Source: an uncultured Haemophilus sp.
GTDB lineage: Bacteria > Pseudomonadota > Gammaproteobacteria > Enterobacterales > Pasteurellaceae
Direction of reading: 5' to 3'
Length of the DNA: 58,899 bases
NCBI GenBank assembly: GCA_905205995.1
Contig: CAJLFU010000008.1
Location: forward strand, 1 to 58,899
Shown here in pieces: positions 8,926 through 17,061 of this stretch (positions are counted from its first letter, which is position 1; every line of letters starts with the position of its first letter). The position numbers were made by a program, and so were the translations under genes. The notes beneath the pieces are model-generated. The model was not told the DNA's origin and did no database searches. It saw only the letters and a program-made list of their open reading frames with translations.

Positions 8926-9525
8926 TTAGACGCTTAATTTTGATTTTAAAACAGCTAATGCCTTCGCACGATGAGAGATTTTCTTTTTCTCTACGGTTTC
9001 TAATTCTGCAAAAGTACAGCCTTTTTCTGGGCTAAAAAAGAGCGAATCATAACCAAAGCCATTTTCACCTTTCTCTTCATAAATAATCTTACCATCACAT
9101 TCACCTTGAGCAATGATTGGAGAAGGATCACTTGGGTGTTGTAATAACACAATCGTACTCACAAATTTTGCTTGGCGACGTTCAGTTGGAACATCAGCTA
9201 ATTCTGCCAGTAATTTTTCACGATTTTTCGCATCGGCTTCATCACCATCTACACCCGCATAACGTGCAGAATACAATCCTGGCGCACCATTTAACGCATC
9301 CACCACGAGACCGGAATCATCCGCTATTGCCGGTAAACCTGATTTTTCAGCCGCATAGCGTGCTTTAAGAATCGCATTTTCGACAAACGTTAAGCCCGTT
9401 TCCTCTGGACTTTCGATGCCTAAATCCGTTTGAGCAATCACTTCAAAACCGAAATCAGCTAATACATCCGCCATTTCTTTTACTTTGCCTTTATTACCTG
9501 TGGCAAGCACAATTTTTTGTTTCAT
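8926..9525 (-). CDS. rdgB: dITP/XTP pyrophosphatase RdgB
   Basis: RdgB (HAM1 family) hydrolyses dITP, dXTP and ITP to monophosphates, keeping deaminated purines out of DNA. The N-terminal ATGNKGKVKEM motif, the catalytic AIADDSGLVVDAL segment and the C-terminal FGYDSLFF and SHRAKAL motifs are all present. The frame is open upstream, but the ATG at 9525 with GGGA at 7 nt is the better start and gives 199 residues, the normal length. Confidence 0.95.
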   Translation of the reverse strand: MKQKIVLATGNKGKVKEMADVLADFGFEVIAQTDLGIESPEETGLTFVENAILKARYAAEKSGLPAIADDSGLVVDALNGAPGLYSARYAGVDGDEADAKNREKLLAELADVPTERRQAKFVSTIVLLQHPSDPSPIIAQGECDGKIIYEEKGENGFGYDSLFFSPEKGCTFAELETVEKKKISHRAKALAVLKSKLSV

Positions 9526-9591
9526 GATTCTGTCCCTCATATCAAACATTGTCTTATTTTAGCATCTCACCAAAAATTTTCGGAATAAATA

Positions 9592-9622
9592 TTGACCTTA
9601 ACCTTAGGTCAAAGTTTATGAT
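9592..9622 (+). promoter_or_regulatory. MerR-family (CueR-like) promoter and operator
   Basis: A -35 box TTGACC (9592-9597) and a -10 box TATGAT (9617-9622) are separated by exactly 19 bp, the unusual long spacer of MerR-family metal promoters. A perfect inverted repeat, TTGACCT / AGGTCAA with a 7-bp centre, occupies 9592-9612, placed as in copper-responsive CueR promoters. It drives the DUF305 gene 35 bp downstream. The regulator gene is not in this window. Confidence 0.75.
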
Positions 9623-9656
9623 TGGTGCTCATTCAGTTATCACATAGGAGAAAAAC

Positions 9657-10028
9657 ATGAAAAAACTTATGACTTTTATCACACTTAGCGCTGCTGCAGT
9701 TTCAATTTATGGCCAAGCTAATGAACAACCGCATCAAGCACACATGAATATGCCAATGTCGACAGATTCTGCAATGCAACAAGAATTAATGCAAGGTATG
9801 AATCAAATGCATCAAGACATGATGGCAGCTGCGCAATATAAAGATCCTGATGTTGCTTTTGCAGCAGGTATGTTGCCACACCATATTGGCGCAGTAAAAA
9901 TGGCGGAAGTTGAATTAAAATACGGAAAAGATCCTGAGATGCGTAAGCTTGCTGAGAATATTATTAACGCACAACAAGTAGAAATTGAACAAATGCAAAA
10001 ATGGCTTAAAGTGCACAATAAAAAATAA
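9657..10028 (+). CDS. Exported DUF305 protein, probable metal-stress protein
   Basis: A 123-residue exported protein with an N-terminal signal peptide ending near YGQA. The mature part is rich in Met and His and carries the DUF305 core AAGMLPHHIGAVKMAEVELKYG. DUF305 proteins often sit with copper-resistance genes, and Met/His-rich segments commonly bind copper. The promoter upstream is of the MerR metal-sensing type, which supports a role in periplasmic copper handling. It is a single-gene unit with an AGGAG ribosome site 6 nt before ATG. Function is inferred from family and promoter; no metal binding is proven. Confidence 0.85.
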   Translation: MKKLMTFITLSAAAVSIYGQANEQPHQAHMNMPMSTDSAMQQELMQGMNQMHQDMMAAAQYKDPDVAFAAGMLPHHIGAVKMAEVELKYGKDPEMRKLAENIINAQQVEIEQMQKWLKVHNKK

Positions 10029-10036
10029 AATAACAC

Positions 10037-10068
10037 AAAAAAGTGCGGTAAATTAACCGCACTTTTTT
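10037..10068. terminator. Bidirectional terminator, uptake-sequence pair
   Basis: AAAAAAGTGCGGT and ACCGCACTTTTTT form a perfect stem around a 7-nt loop with T runs on both strands. It separates the convergent DUF305 gene and ispH. Both arms are exact uptake signal cores. Confidence 0.9.
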
Positions 10069-10075
10069 AATAGAA

Positions 10076-11020
10076 TTAGTTTACTTCTTTAATTCGTAAC
10101 TCTTTTGGCACTTCAAAGAACATATTTTCTTCTAAGCCTTGAAGCTCTTCGATACTATCCGCACCAAATTCTTTTAATCGAGCAATCACAGATTGCACCA
10201 ACTCTTCGGGTGCTGAGGCCCCTGCTGTTACGCCAATTGTTTCAACGCCTTCAAACCAATCTGCTGTCACATCATTTGGATCATCAATCAATTTTGATTT
10301 CACGCCCATACGCGATGCCAACTCAGCTAAACGGTTAGAATTTGATGAGTTTTTAGAGCCTACAACCACGACTAGCTCACACTGTTTCGCTAATTCACGC
10401 ACTGCTTCTTGGCGATTGGTTGTGGCATAGCAAATATCGTTTTTATGTGGGCCTTGAATAGCAGGATATTTGTCTTTCAATGCATTGATAGTTTCCGCCG
10501 TATCATCAAGAGAAAGTGTAGTTTGCGTCATAAAGGTTAAATCATCATTTTCTTGAATCGGCAAACGAGCAATGTCTTCCACGCTTTCAATTAAGAAAAT
10601 ACCACCTTCCTCGTTGTTGTACTGCCCCATTGTGCCCTCCACTTCTGGATGGCCTTTGTGTCCGATCAAAATCGCTTTTGTCCCTTTACGGCTTGCACGA
10701 GCCACTTGCATATGCACTTTGGTTACCAACGGACAAGTTGCATCAAATACTTTTAACTGACGATCTTTTGCTTCTTGACGAACGGCTTGTGACACACCAT
10801 GGGCGGAGAAAATCACAATGGCGCCATCTGGCACTTCACTTAGTTCTTCCACAAAAATGGCTCCGCGTTCACGCAAACCATTCACCACAAAACGGTTATG
10901 CACCACTTCATGACGGACATAAATCGGTGCGCCATGAATTTCAAGCGCTAATTCAACAATGCTAATGGCTCGATCGACACCCGCGCAAAATCCACGAGGG
11001 TTAGCTAAAATTATCTTCAT
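10076..11020 (-). CDS. ispH: 4-hydroxy-3-methylbut-2-enyl diphosphate reductase
   Basis: IspH is the last enzyme of the MEP isoprenoid pathway, reducing HMBPP to IPP and DMAPP with a [4Fe-4S] cluster. The three cluster cysteines are visible in NPRGFCAGVDRA (C12), DATCPLVTKVH (about C96) and DICYATTNRQ (about C197). At 314 residues it has the standard length. Its start overlaps the lspA stop by 4 bp (ATGA), so the two are translationally coupled, as in the enterobacterial lspA-ispH pair. Confidence 0.97.
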   Translation of the reverse strand: MKIILANPRGFCAGVDRAISIVELALEIHGAPIYVRHEVVHNRFVVNGLRERGAIFVEELSEVPDGAIVIFSAHGVSQAVRQEAKDRQLKVFDATCPLVTKVHMQVARASRKGTKAILIGHKGHPEVEGTMGQYNNEEGGIFLIESVEDIARLPIQENDDLTFMTQTTLSLDDTAETINALKDKYPAIQGPHKNDICYATTNRQEAVRELAKQCELVVVVGSKNSSNSNRLAELASRMGVKSKLIDDPNDVTADWFEGVETIGVTAGASAPEELVQSVIARLKEFGADSIEELQGLEENMFFEVPKELRIKEVN

Positions 11021-11508
11021 TTTTGACCGCTCTTTTTATCACCTTTAAAGGCATCTAATGCTAATAAACCCGCACCAATACAAATGGCAATATCTGCCAC
11101 ATTGAATACCGGATAATGATAAATATCCCAATAAAAATCTAAGAAATCCACCACAAAACCGTTATACGCACGATCTACCATATTGGCTAACGCACCACCA
11201 ATAATCAGTGCATAAGCTGAATTTTGTAATTTTTGTTCTGCCGAATTCTTTTTCATAAAGTAAGCCAGCATTAAAGAAATCCCGATTGCTAGCACGATAA
11301 AGAAATATTTCTGCCAACCATCATGCTCAGCTAAAAAGCTAAACGCTGCGCCATAGTTACGCACATAGGTTAAATTAAAAACGGGTAATAGGTTCACGCT
11401 TTCATAGAGATCAAAGCGTTGGACCACAATATATTTGGTCAGTAAATCGAGGATAAATGCGACCGCACTTAACCAAAGGAATGAAAGTCCTGTTTTATTT
11501 TTTGTCAT
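11017..11508 (-). CDS. lspA: Lipoprotein signal peptidase
   Basis: LspA cleaves the signal peptides of diacylated prolipoproteins in the inner membrane. The 163-residue protein has four membrane helices. The catalytic aspartates lie in GGALANMVDR and FNVADIAICIG. It is upstream of ispH with a 4-bp overlap. In enterobacteria the pair follows ileS and ribF; here those genes lie 24 kb away. A one-base variant uptake sequence (AAGAGCGGT) covers the lspA 3' end. Confidence 0.96.
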   Translation of the reverse strand: MTKNKTGLSFLWLSAVAFILDLLTKYIVVQRFDLYESVNLLPVFNLTYVRNYGAAFSFLAEHDGWQKYFFIVLAIGISLMLAYFMKKNSAEQKLQNSAYALIIGGALANMVDRAYNGFVVDFLDFYWDIYHYPVFNVADIAICIGAGLLALDAFKGDKKSGQK

Positions 11509-11589
11509 AGGAAATTATCTGTCTTTATAAATGGACGATGATTTTAGCAACTCGAACAACCTTTATAAAGTAAAAGGCATCAAATCATA

Positions 11590-11615
11590 AAAGGCGAACA
11601 CATTGGCTCGCCTTT
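11590..11615 (-). terminator. Terminator of glmU
   Basis: AAAGGCGA and TCGCCTTT form an 8-bp stem with a 10-nt loop, 9 nt after the glmU stop codon. The T tract on the minus strand is short, so strength is uncertain. Confidence 0.65.
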
Positions 11616-11624
11616 CAATGTTAA

Positions 11625-12995
11625 TTACTTTTTCTTCACCGGTCTTTGCCAACCTTGAATATGACGTTGTGGCACGCGAGTGATCACAAGCTCATCTTTT
11701 TCAACGTTTTTCGTAATGGTTGAACCCGCACCGATAGTTGCACCATCTGCCACAGTAACTGGTGCAACTAATTGTGTATCCGAGCCCACGAATACATTGT
11801 TACCAATGATCGTTTTAAATTTATTCGCACCGTCATAGTTACAAGTAATGACACCTGCACCAATATTACAGTTCTCACCGATTTCGGTATCGCCCACATA
11901 AGTGAGGTGATTTACTTTAGAACCTTTACCTACTGTGGATTTTTTAATTTCCACGAAGTTGCCCACATGGGTTTCAGCCGCTAATTCAGCACCTGGACGC
12001 AAACGAGAGAATGGACCAATCGCCGCTTTCTCACCAATTGTCGCATCTTCTAAAACTGAATAAGGCTTGATCTCAACATCATCACCAATAGTCACGTTTT
12101 TCAATACACAACCTGCACCGATTTTTACTCGATCACCTAAACGTACATTGCCTTCCACAATCACGTTCACATCAATTTCAACATCTTTACCGTGTTCTAA
12201 TGTACCGCGTAAATCAAAACGCTCAGGATCAATCAACATCACACCAGCAAGTAAAAGTTTTTCTGCTTGTTTGCGTTGATAATAGCGTTCCATTTTGGCT
12301 AATTGCAGGCGGTTATTCACCCCTTCAACTTCCATAAAATCAGTTGCTTGAACAGCTACAATCGGACAACCATCTTGATGAGCTAAGCTAATTACATCAG
12401 TAATATAAAACTCGCCTTGTGCATTATTATTATCTAAACGCGCTAACCATTTTTTGAAACTTGCACCATCTGAAACTAACACACCTGTATTAATCTCTTG
12501 AATTTTGAGTTGCTCAGGCGTTGCATCTTTTTGTTCAACAATCCCTACAACTTTGCCATTTTCACGTACGATTCGACCATAACCTGTTGGGTTATCTAAT
12601 ACGACCGTTAACACTGCGATACCATTTTCAGGTTTCGCATCGATTAATTTTTGCAATGTTTCCGGTGTAATCATTGGGCCATCGCCATACACCATTAAAA
12701 CATTTTCATCATCACGGAAAAAAGGCATCGCTTGTTGCATAGCATGTCCTGTACCCAATTGTTCCGCTTGGAATACCCAGTTCACGCTTTCATTTGCCAA
12801 ACGCTCACGCATTAATTCGCCACCGTGACCATAAATCAAATGCACGTTTTCCGCACCTAATTGATTTGCCGTATCGATCACATGTTTTACCATCGGTTTA
12901 CCTGCCACTTTGTGCAAGACTTTAGGTAAATCAGAATACATACGAGTGCCTTTACCGGCTGCTAAAATCACTACGCTTAATGCTTTATTTGTCAT
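11625..12995 (-). CDS. glmU: Bifunctional UDP-GlcNAc pyrophosphorylase / GlcN-1-P acetyltransferase
   Basis: GlmU performs the last two steps of UDP-GlcNAc synthesis for peptidoglycan and lipooligosaccharide. The N-terminal nucleotidyltransferase has LAAGKGTRMYSDLPKVLH, and the C-terminal half is a left-handed beta-helix of hexapeptide repeats with the acetyltransferase region NHLTYVGDTEIGENCNIGAG. The 456-residue length matches the family. It is a single gene on the minus strand, divergent from pyrG. Confidence 0.97.
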   Translation of the reverse strand: MTNKALSVVILAAGKGTRMYSDLPKVLHKVAGKPMVKHVIDTANQLGAENVHLIYGHGGELMRERLANESVNWVFQAEQLGTGHAMQQAMPFFRDDENVLMVYGDGPMITPETLQKLIDAKPENGIAVLTVVLDNPTGYGRIVRENGKVVGIVEQKDATPEQLKIQEINTGVLVSDGASFKKWLARLDNNNAQGEFYITDVISLAHQDGCPIVAVQATDFMEVEGVNNRLQLAKMERYYQRKQAEKLLLAGVMLIDPERFDLRGTLEHGKDVEIDVNVIVEGNVRLGDRVKIGAGCVLKNVTIGDDVEIKPYSVLEDATIGEKAAIGPFSRLRPGAELAAETHVGNFVEIKKSTVGKGSKVNHLTYVGDTEIGENCNIGAGVITCNYDGANKFKTIIGNNVFVGSDTQLVAPVTVADGATIGAGSTITKNVEKDELVITRVPQRHIQGWQRPVKKK

Positions 12996-13138
12996 AAATT
13001 TTTCTCTTCTTTATAAAAAATTTGGGCTTATTCTATCGTAGAATGGAGAATATGATAAGCCATTTAATTTTCATACATTCCTGACAAGACAAGATTGTAT
13101 AAAAATCTCAAATCCTGTAAACTATCCTCCCGTCTTGA

Positions 13139-13217
13139 TAGCTAATCATCTTTTTCTTTTATTTTTGACCGCACTTTTCAGCATTCTGCACAAATTTGCA
13201 TAAAAGATGATTGGCTA
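13139..13217. promoter_or_regulatory. Long-arm inverted repeat and promoter upstream of pyrG
   Basis: Two 16-nt arms, TAGCTAATCATCTTTT (13139-13154) and AAAAGATGATTGGCTA (13202-13217), are inverted with one mismatch and 47 bp between them, which include one uptake sequence. The right arm overlaps a perfect -10 box TATAAT (13216-13221), about 33 bp before the pyrG start codon. No good -35 box is seen at normal spacing. This could be a pair of operator sites for a looping repressor or, if transcribed from upstream, an RNA stem. Confidence 0.5.
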
Positions 13218-13253
13218 TAATCATTTTTATCCCAACATTTTAGGTCTCTCACT

Positions 13254-14891
13254 ATGGCTACAAATTATATTTTCGTCACAGGCGGTGTGGTTTCATCGTT
13301 AGGTAAAGGTATTGCTGCTGCATCATTGGCAGCAATTTTAGAAGCACGTGGCTTAAACGTGACTATTATGAAATTAGACCCTTACATCAACGTAGATCCG
13401 GGTACAATGAGCCCAACCCAACACGGCGAAGTATTCGTGACACAAGACGGGGCGGAAACCGATTTAGACTTAGGTCACTACGAGCGTTTTATTCGTACCA
13501 AAATGACAAAACGCAATAACTTCACCACAGGTAAAATTTATTCTGAAGTATTACGCAAAGAGCGTCGTGGTGATTATTTAGGTGCGACAATTCAAGTTAT
13601 CCCACACATCACCAATGAAATTAAAGATCGCGTGATTGCCGGCGCACAAGGCCATGATGTGGTAATTGTAGAAGTAGGCGGAACAGTGGGTGATATTGAA
13701 TCGCTTCCATTCTTAGAAGCACTTCGTCAACTTGCCGTACAAGTAGGTCGTGAGAATACTCTCTTTATGCACTTAACGTTAGTACCATACATCCCGACTG
13801 CGGGCGAAGTAAAAACCAAACCAACTCAACATTCTGTAAAAGAATTACTTTCAATTGGCATTCAGCCAGATGTGCTTATCTGCCGTTCAGATCGCATGAT
13901 TCCACCAAACGAACGTGCAAAAATCGCTTTATTCTGTAACGTACCAGAACGTGCGGTCATCTCATTAAAAGATGTGAATTCAATCTATCAAATTCCGGCA
14001 TTATTGAAATCACAAGGTTTAGATGAATTCATCTGCCAACGTTTCCACTTAGACTGCCCTGAAGCGGACCTTTCAGAATGGGAGCAAGTGCTTTATCAAG
14101 AAGCAAATCCTGTGGGCGATGTGACCATCGGTATGGTGGGTAAATATACTGAATTACCAGACGCGTATAAATCAGTGAATGAAGCCTTAAAACACGCAGG
14201 TTTGAAAAACCGTTTAAGCGTGCATATCAAATATATTGATTCACAAGATGTCGAAACCAAAGGTACCGAAGTATTAAAAGGTGTCGATGGTATTTTAGTA
14301 CCGGGCGGTTTTGGCTATCGCGGTGTAGAAGGCAAAATCTTGACTGCAAAATATGCGCGTGAAAACAATATTCCTTACTTAGGCATTTGTTTAGGGATGC
14401 AAATTGCGTTAATCGAATATGCACGTAATGTTGCAGGTCTTGAGAAAGCCAACTCATCTGAATTTGATCGTAACTGCGAACAACCTGTTGTTGGTTTGAT
14501 TACAGAATGGCAAGATGCAGAAGGCCACATTGAAACCCGTGATGATAATTCAGATCTTGGTGGTACGATGCGTTTAGGTGCACAGCAATGTCATTTAATT
14601 GAAGGCTCAAAAGCGCGTGCATTGTATGGCAAAGAAACCATCGAAGAACGTCATCGTCACCGCTATGAAGTGAACAATAACCTGCTTCCACAAATTGAAA
14701 AAGCGGGCCTTAAAGTAACTGGTTTATCTGCGGATCGTAAATTAGTGGAAATCATTGAAGTACCAAACCACCCATGGTTTGTGGCATGTCAATTCCATCC
14801 AGAATTTACTTCAACGCCACGTGATGGCCACCCATTATTCGAAGGCTTTGTCAAAGCAGCTAGAGAAAATCAGTTAAAAACTGAAAAGTAA
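13254..14891 (+). CDS. pyrG: CTP synthase
   Basis: PyrG makes CTP from UTP, ATP and glutamine. The 545-residue protein has the N-terminal synthetase domain (GGVVSSLGKGIAAAS, and the VEVGGTVGDIES motif) and a C-terminal class I glutamine amidotransferase. The nucleophile cysteine lies in LGICLGMQIA (about residue 380), and the His/Glu pair in CQFHPEFTS. Length and start are normal. It is monocistronic, ending at an uptake-sequence pair. In enterobacteria pyrG is followed by eno; here eno lies 7 kb away, past an accessory stretch. Confidence 0.98.
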   Translation: MATNYIFVTGGVVSSLGKGIAAASLAAILEARGLNVTIMKLDPYINVDPGTMSPTQHGEVFVTQDGAETDLDLGHYERFIRTKMTKRNNFTTGKIYSEVLRKERRGDYLGATIQVIPHITNEIKDRVIAGAQGHDVVIVEVGGTVGDIESLPFLEALRQLAVQVGRENTLFMHLTLVPYIPTAGEVKTKPTQHSVKELLSIGIQPDVLICRSDRMIPPNERAKIALFCNVPERAVISLKDVNSIYQIPALLKSQGLDEFICQRFHLDCPEADLSEWEQVLYQEANPVGDVTIGMVGKYTELPDAYKSVNEALKHAGLKNRLSVHIKYIDSQDVETKGTEVLKGVDGILVPGGFGYRGVEGKILTAKYARENNIPYLGICLGMQIALIEYARNVAGLEKANSSEFDRNCEQPVVGLITEWQDAEGHIETRDDNSDLGGTMRLGAQQCHLIEGSKARALYGKETIEERHRHRYEVNNNLLPQIEKAGLKVTGLSADRKLVEIIEVPNHPWFVACQFHPEFTSTPRDGHPLFEGFVKAARENQLKTEK

Positions 14892-14912
14892 TTTACTGAT
14901 AATTCCATAAAC

Positions 14913-14950
14913 AAGTGCGGTCAAAAATTCTTGTGTTTTTGACCGCACTT
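14913..14950. terminator. Bidirectional terminator after pyrG, uptake-sequence pair
   Basis: AAGTGCGGTCAAAAA and its complement TTTTTGACCGCACTT form a perfect 15-bp stem with an 8-nt loop. It lies between convergent pyrG and the 317-residue unknown gene. Both arms are exact uptake cores plus the AT-rich extension. Confidence 0.85.
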
Positions 14951-14984
14951 TGCATTTTTAAGCATTTTAATTTAATTGATTCTA

Positions 14985-15938
14985 TTAGCGTTTCACCAAA
15001 CGATAAGGCAAGATTTGCATTTTACATTTATCAGAAATATCACCTGAATCGAAATCATCAATAAAATGCCAATGTGCGGTATCTTTTGTTAAATCAGTGA
15101 GATAAATTTGAGTGTTACCTACTTTATAACGACACTCACCAATAACAAAATTCCTTTCACTACTTGCTTCATCCATATAATCACCGTGAACAACTTGGAT
15201 AAGCTTCGCATGATTGGTTAAATCAGTGTAATACCACCAAATATCAAATTTATCTTTATCATTAGCTAACTGAACTTGCAAGCTCGGCTCTACAAAGTTC
15301 GCATTATAACTATGAGCTTGCTTTATTTGTGAACTTATTAACTCATTATGTTTCCACAGGTAATCATAATTGAGCTGGCGATTTTCATAAAATGCAACTT
15401 TACTCTTTAAACGAATCGTCGGTAGAATCACTTCACCTTCAGGTATTTCACAACTGGCTAAGGTAAAATCAGAATAAGACATCGAAGGCCCATTACCTTT
15501 TATTCGTACAAAAACAAAACTTCCTCTACTCAAACAAGACTGTCCATTTATAGAAATCGTTTCTGGCATGCCTAAGTCAGTATCATGTTGTTCACCCAAT
15601 CTAACCAAGTTATTGATTCTAATAACATTACTATTTAATGAAAGTTTATTTAAACGAAAATCGGCCCACTTAAAATACGTATTATCGAGCGTAATAACAT
15701 AATCTGGTGCATCTTCTCCGGTTGTTGCAAAAACAAATGCATTCGGAGATAAATCATCAATACCTGCTAAATACGGTTTATCTTGTAACTGAACACCTCT
15801 AAGCTCCCAATCTTGTGGAGCTGAAGAAAACAAAACATTAAATACAAAATAACTCAAAATAAATAATAACGTGACAATTCCAAACAATATACCAATTGTC
15901 CACAAAAATATTTCTAATGGTGTTTTTAAACGCTGCAT
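14985..15938 (-). CDS. Membrane-anchored protein of unknown function
   Basis: I do not recognise this 317-residue protein. It has one strong N-terminal membrane segment (about residues 12-38) and then a long, soluble, probably periplasmic domain with few charged clusters. There are four cysteines after the anchor, near positions 130, 160, 280 and 305, that could form disulfides. It has no lipobox. The gene stands alone, convergent with pyrG and divergent from the exported YD-like-repeat gene. It lies in an AT-rich stretch with only one nearby uptake sequence, suggesting accessory DNA. Confidence 0.7.
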   Translation of the reverse strand: MQRLKTPLEIFLWTIGILFGIVTLLFILSYFVFNVLFSSAPQDWELRGVQLQDKPYLAGIDDLSPNAFVFATTGEDAPDYVITLDNTYFKWADFRLNKLSLNSNVIRINNLVRLGEQHDTDLGMPETISINGQSCLSRGSFVFVRIKGNGPSMSYSDFTLASCEIPEGEVILPTIRLKSKVAFYENRQLNYDYLWKHNELISSQIKQAHSYNANFVEPSLQVQLANDKDKFDIWWYYTDLTNHAKLIQVVHGDYMDEASSERNFVIGECRYKVGNTQIYLTDLTKDTAHWHFIDDFDSGDISDKCKMQILPYRLVKR

Positions 15939-16195
15939 ATTTCTTAATATCTCTCTTAATCAATGTATTTGGATATTATGCTTTTCTTATCAATACAGAA
16001 AATGACTACTTCCCGAAATACTTTCATCATTTTCTTACCCTATAAAAAAGCAAATTTATTTAACTACACTTCAAAAAACATTTGAATTAGTATAACATTT
16101 TAGTCAACTATTTATCTAACTTAAATAAGTGGTTACTTTTAAATATATTTATAAAACATTCATCAATTCAACTGCTTGTTATAAAAGGAATAACC
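15939..16195. other. AT-rich intergenic region
   Basis: This 257-bp gap between two divergent unknown genes is very AT-rich. I see no uptake sequence, clear inverted repeat or small coding frame. It must hold the promoters of both genes, but no boxes stand out. Confidence 0.5.
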
Positions 16196-17035
16196 ATGCA
16201 TAAATTTTTACTGATAGCCCTTCTCGCTAGCCTTTCTACCTCTGCTTTCGCACTTTTCCCTGTTCAAACTGATTGGCAAGCGAATCACTTACAAGGCAAA
16301 GTGAAATCTGTTATTTCACATTCGGAAGATAATCCTGAAGCGGCAGAAGGAGAGGTGGTCAAGAACGATGTTCGTCAATTTTATAACGAACAAGGTTTCT
16401 TAATTAAAACTGAAGATGTTACTGGCGAGTCTGAACATTTCGATAAAACGACGGCGAATTATCGATATGATCAAAACAATCGATTAGAAGAAATTCGTTA
16501 CGATATCTATAAAGAGACTCATGGAAGACTCTACCGCTATCAAGAAAACAGAGATGGTTCGGGTATCATTTTAGAAATCACCTATGTAGGCAAAAAGCCG
16601 AAAAAGCCGAACTTCCAAGAAGATTACATCAAAAGAGTTTATGACAAAGATGGCAAACTCATCTCTGAAGCTGTTTATTATGCAAAACTTATTGACGGCC
16701 ATGCGAAAAAATTTCATTACAAGGACGATAAACTCATCAAAGCTTGTGACTTTGATGACAAAGGAAAAGAAAGCAATTGCGAAACTTATCGTTATCTCGA
16801 AAATGGCGACTTTGTACATAACACGTCTTTTAATGAGGGACGAGCAGATTTTACTTATGACAAAAATCACAATGAATTAAAACGCCAAATTTTTGACAAA
16901 CACGGAAAATTGGAAGAAACCCTCACAACGCGTCATAAATTTGATCAACACGGTAATGTGATTGAAAGCATTATGTATGATGAAAAAGGTATATGGTTAG
17001 ATAAAACCACAAAGAAATATGAATATTACGAGTAA
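16196..17035 (+). CDS. Exported protein with YD-like beta repeats
   Basis: A 279-residue protein with a clean Sec signal peptide (cleaved near SAFA/LF). The mature part is built from about seven to nine short units of the type aromatic-Asp-x-x-Gly-x-Leu, for example VYDKDGKLISE, YDKNHNELKR, IFDKHGKLEE, KFDQHGNVIE and MYDEKGIWLD. Such units resemble RHS/YD repeats and MORN-like hairpins and should form a stacked beta sheet. There is no catalytic motif. The ribosome site AAAGGAA is good. The 517-residue unknown follows 26 nt later, probably in the same operon. It may be a periplasmic or surface binding protein; no function is assigned. Confidence 0.75.
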   Translation: MHKFLLIALLASLSTSAFALFPVQTDWQANHLQGKVKSVISHSEDNPEAAEGEVVKNDVRQFYNEQGFLIKTEDVTGESEHFDKTTANYRYDQNNRLEEIRYDIYKETHGRLYRYQENRDGSGIILEITYVGKKPKKPNFQEDYIKRVYDKDGKLISEAVYYAKLIDGHAKKFHYKDDKLIKACDFDDKGKESNCETYRYLENGDFVHNTSFNEGRADFTYDKNHNELKRQIFDKHGKLEETLTTRHKFDQHGNVIESIMYDEKGIWLDKTTKKYEYYE

Positions 17036-17061
17036 TCTCTTTTAAACTGAGCATTTTTATT

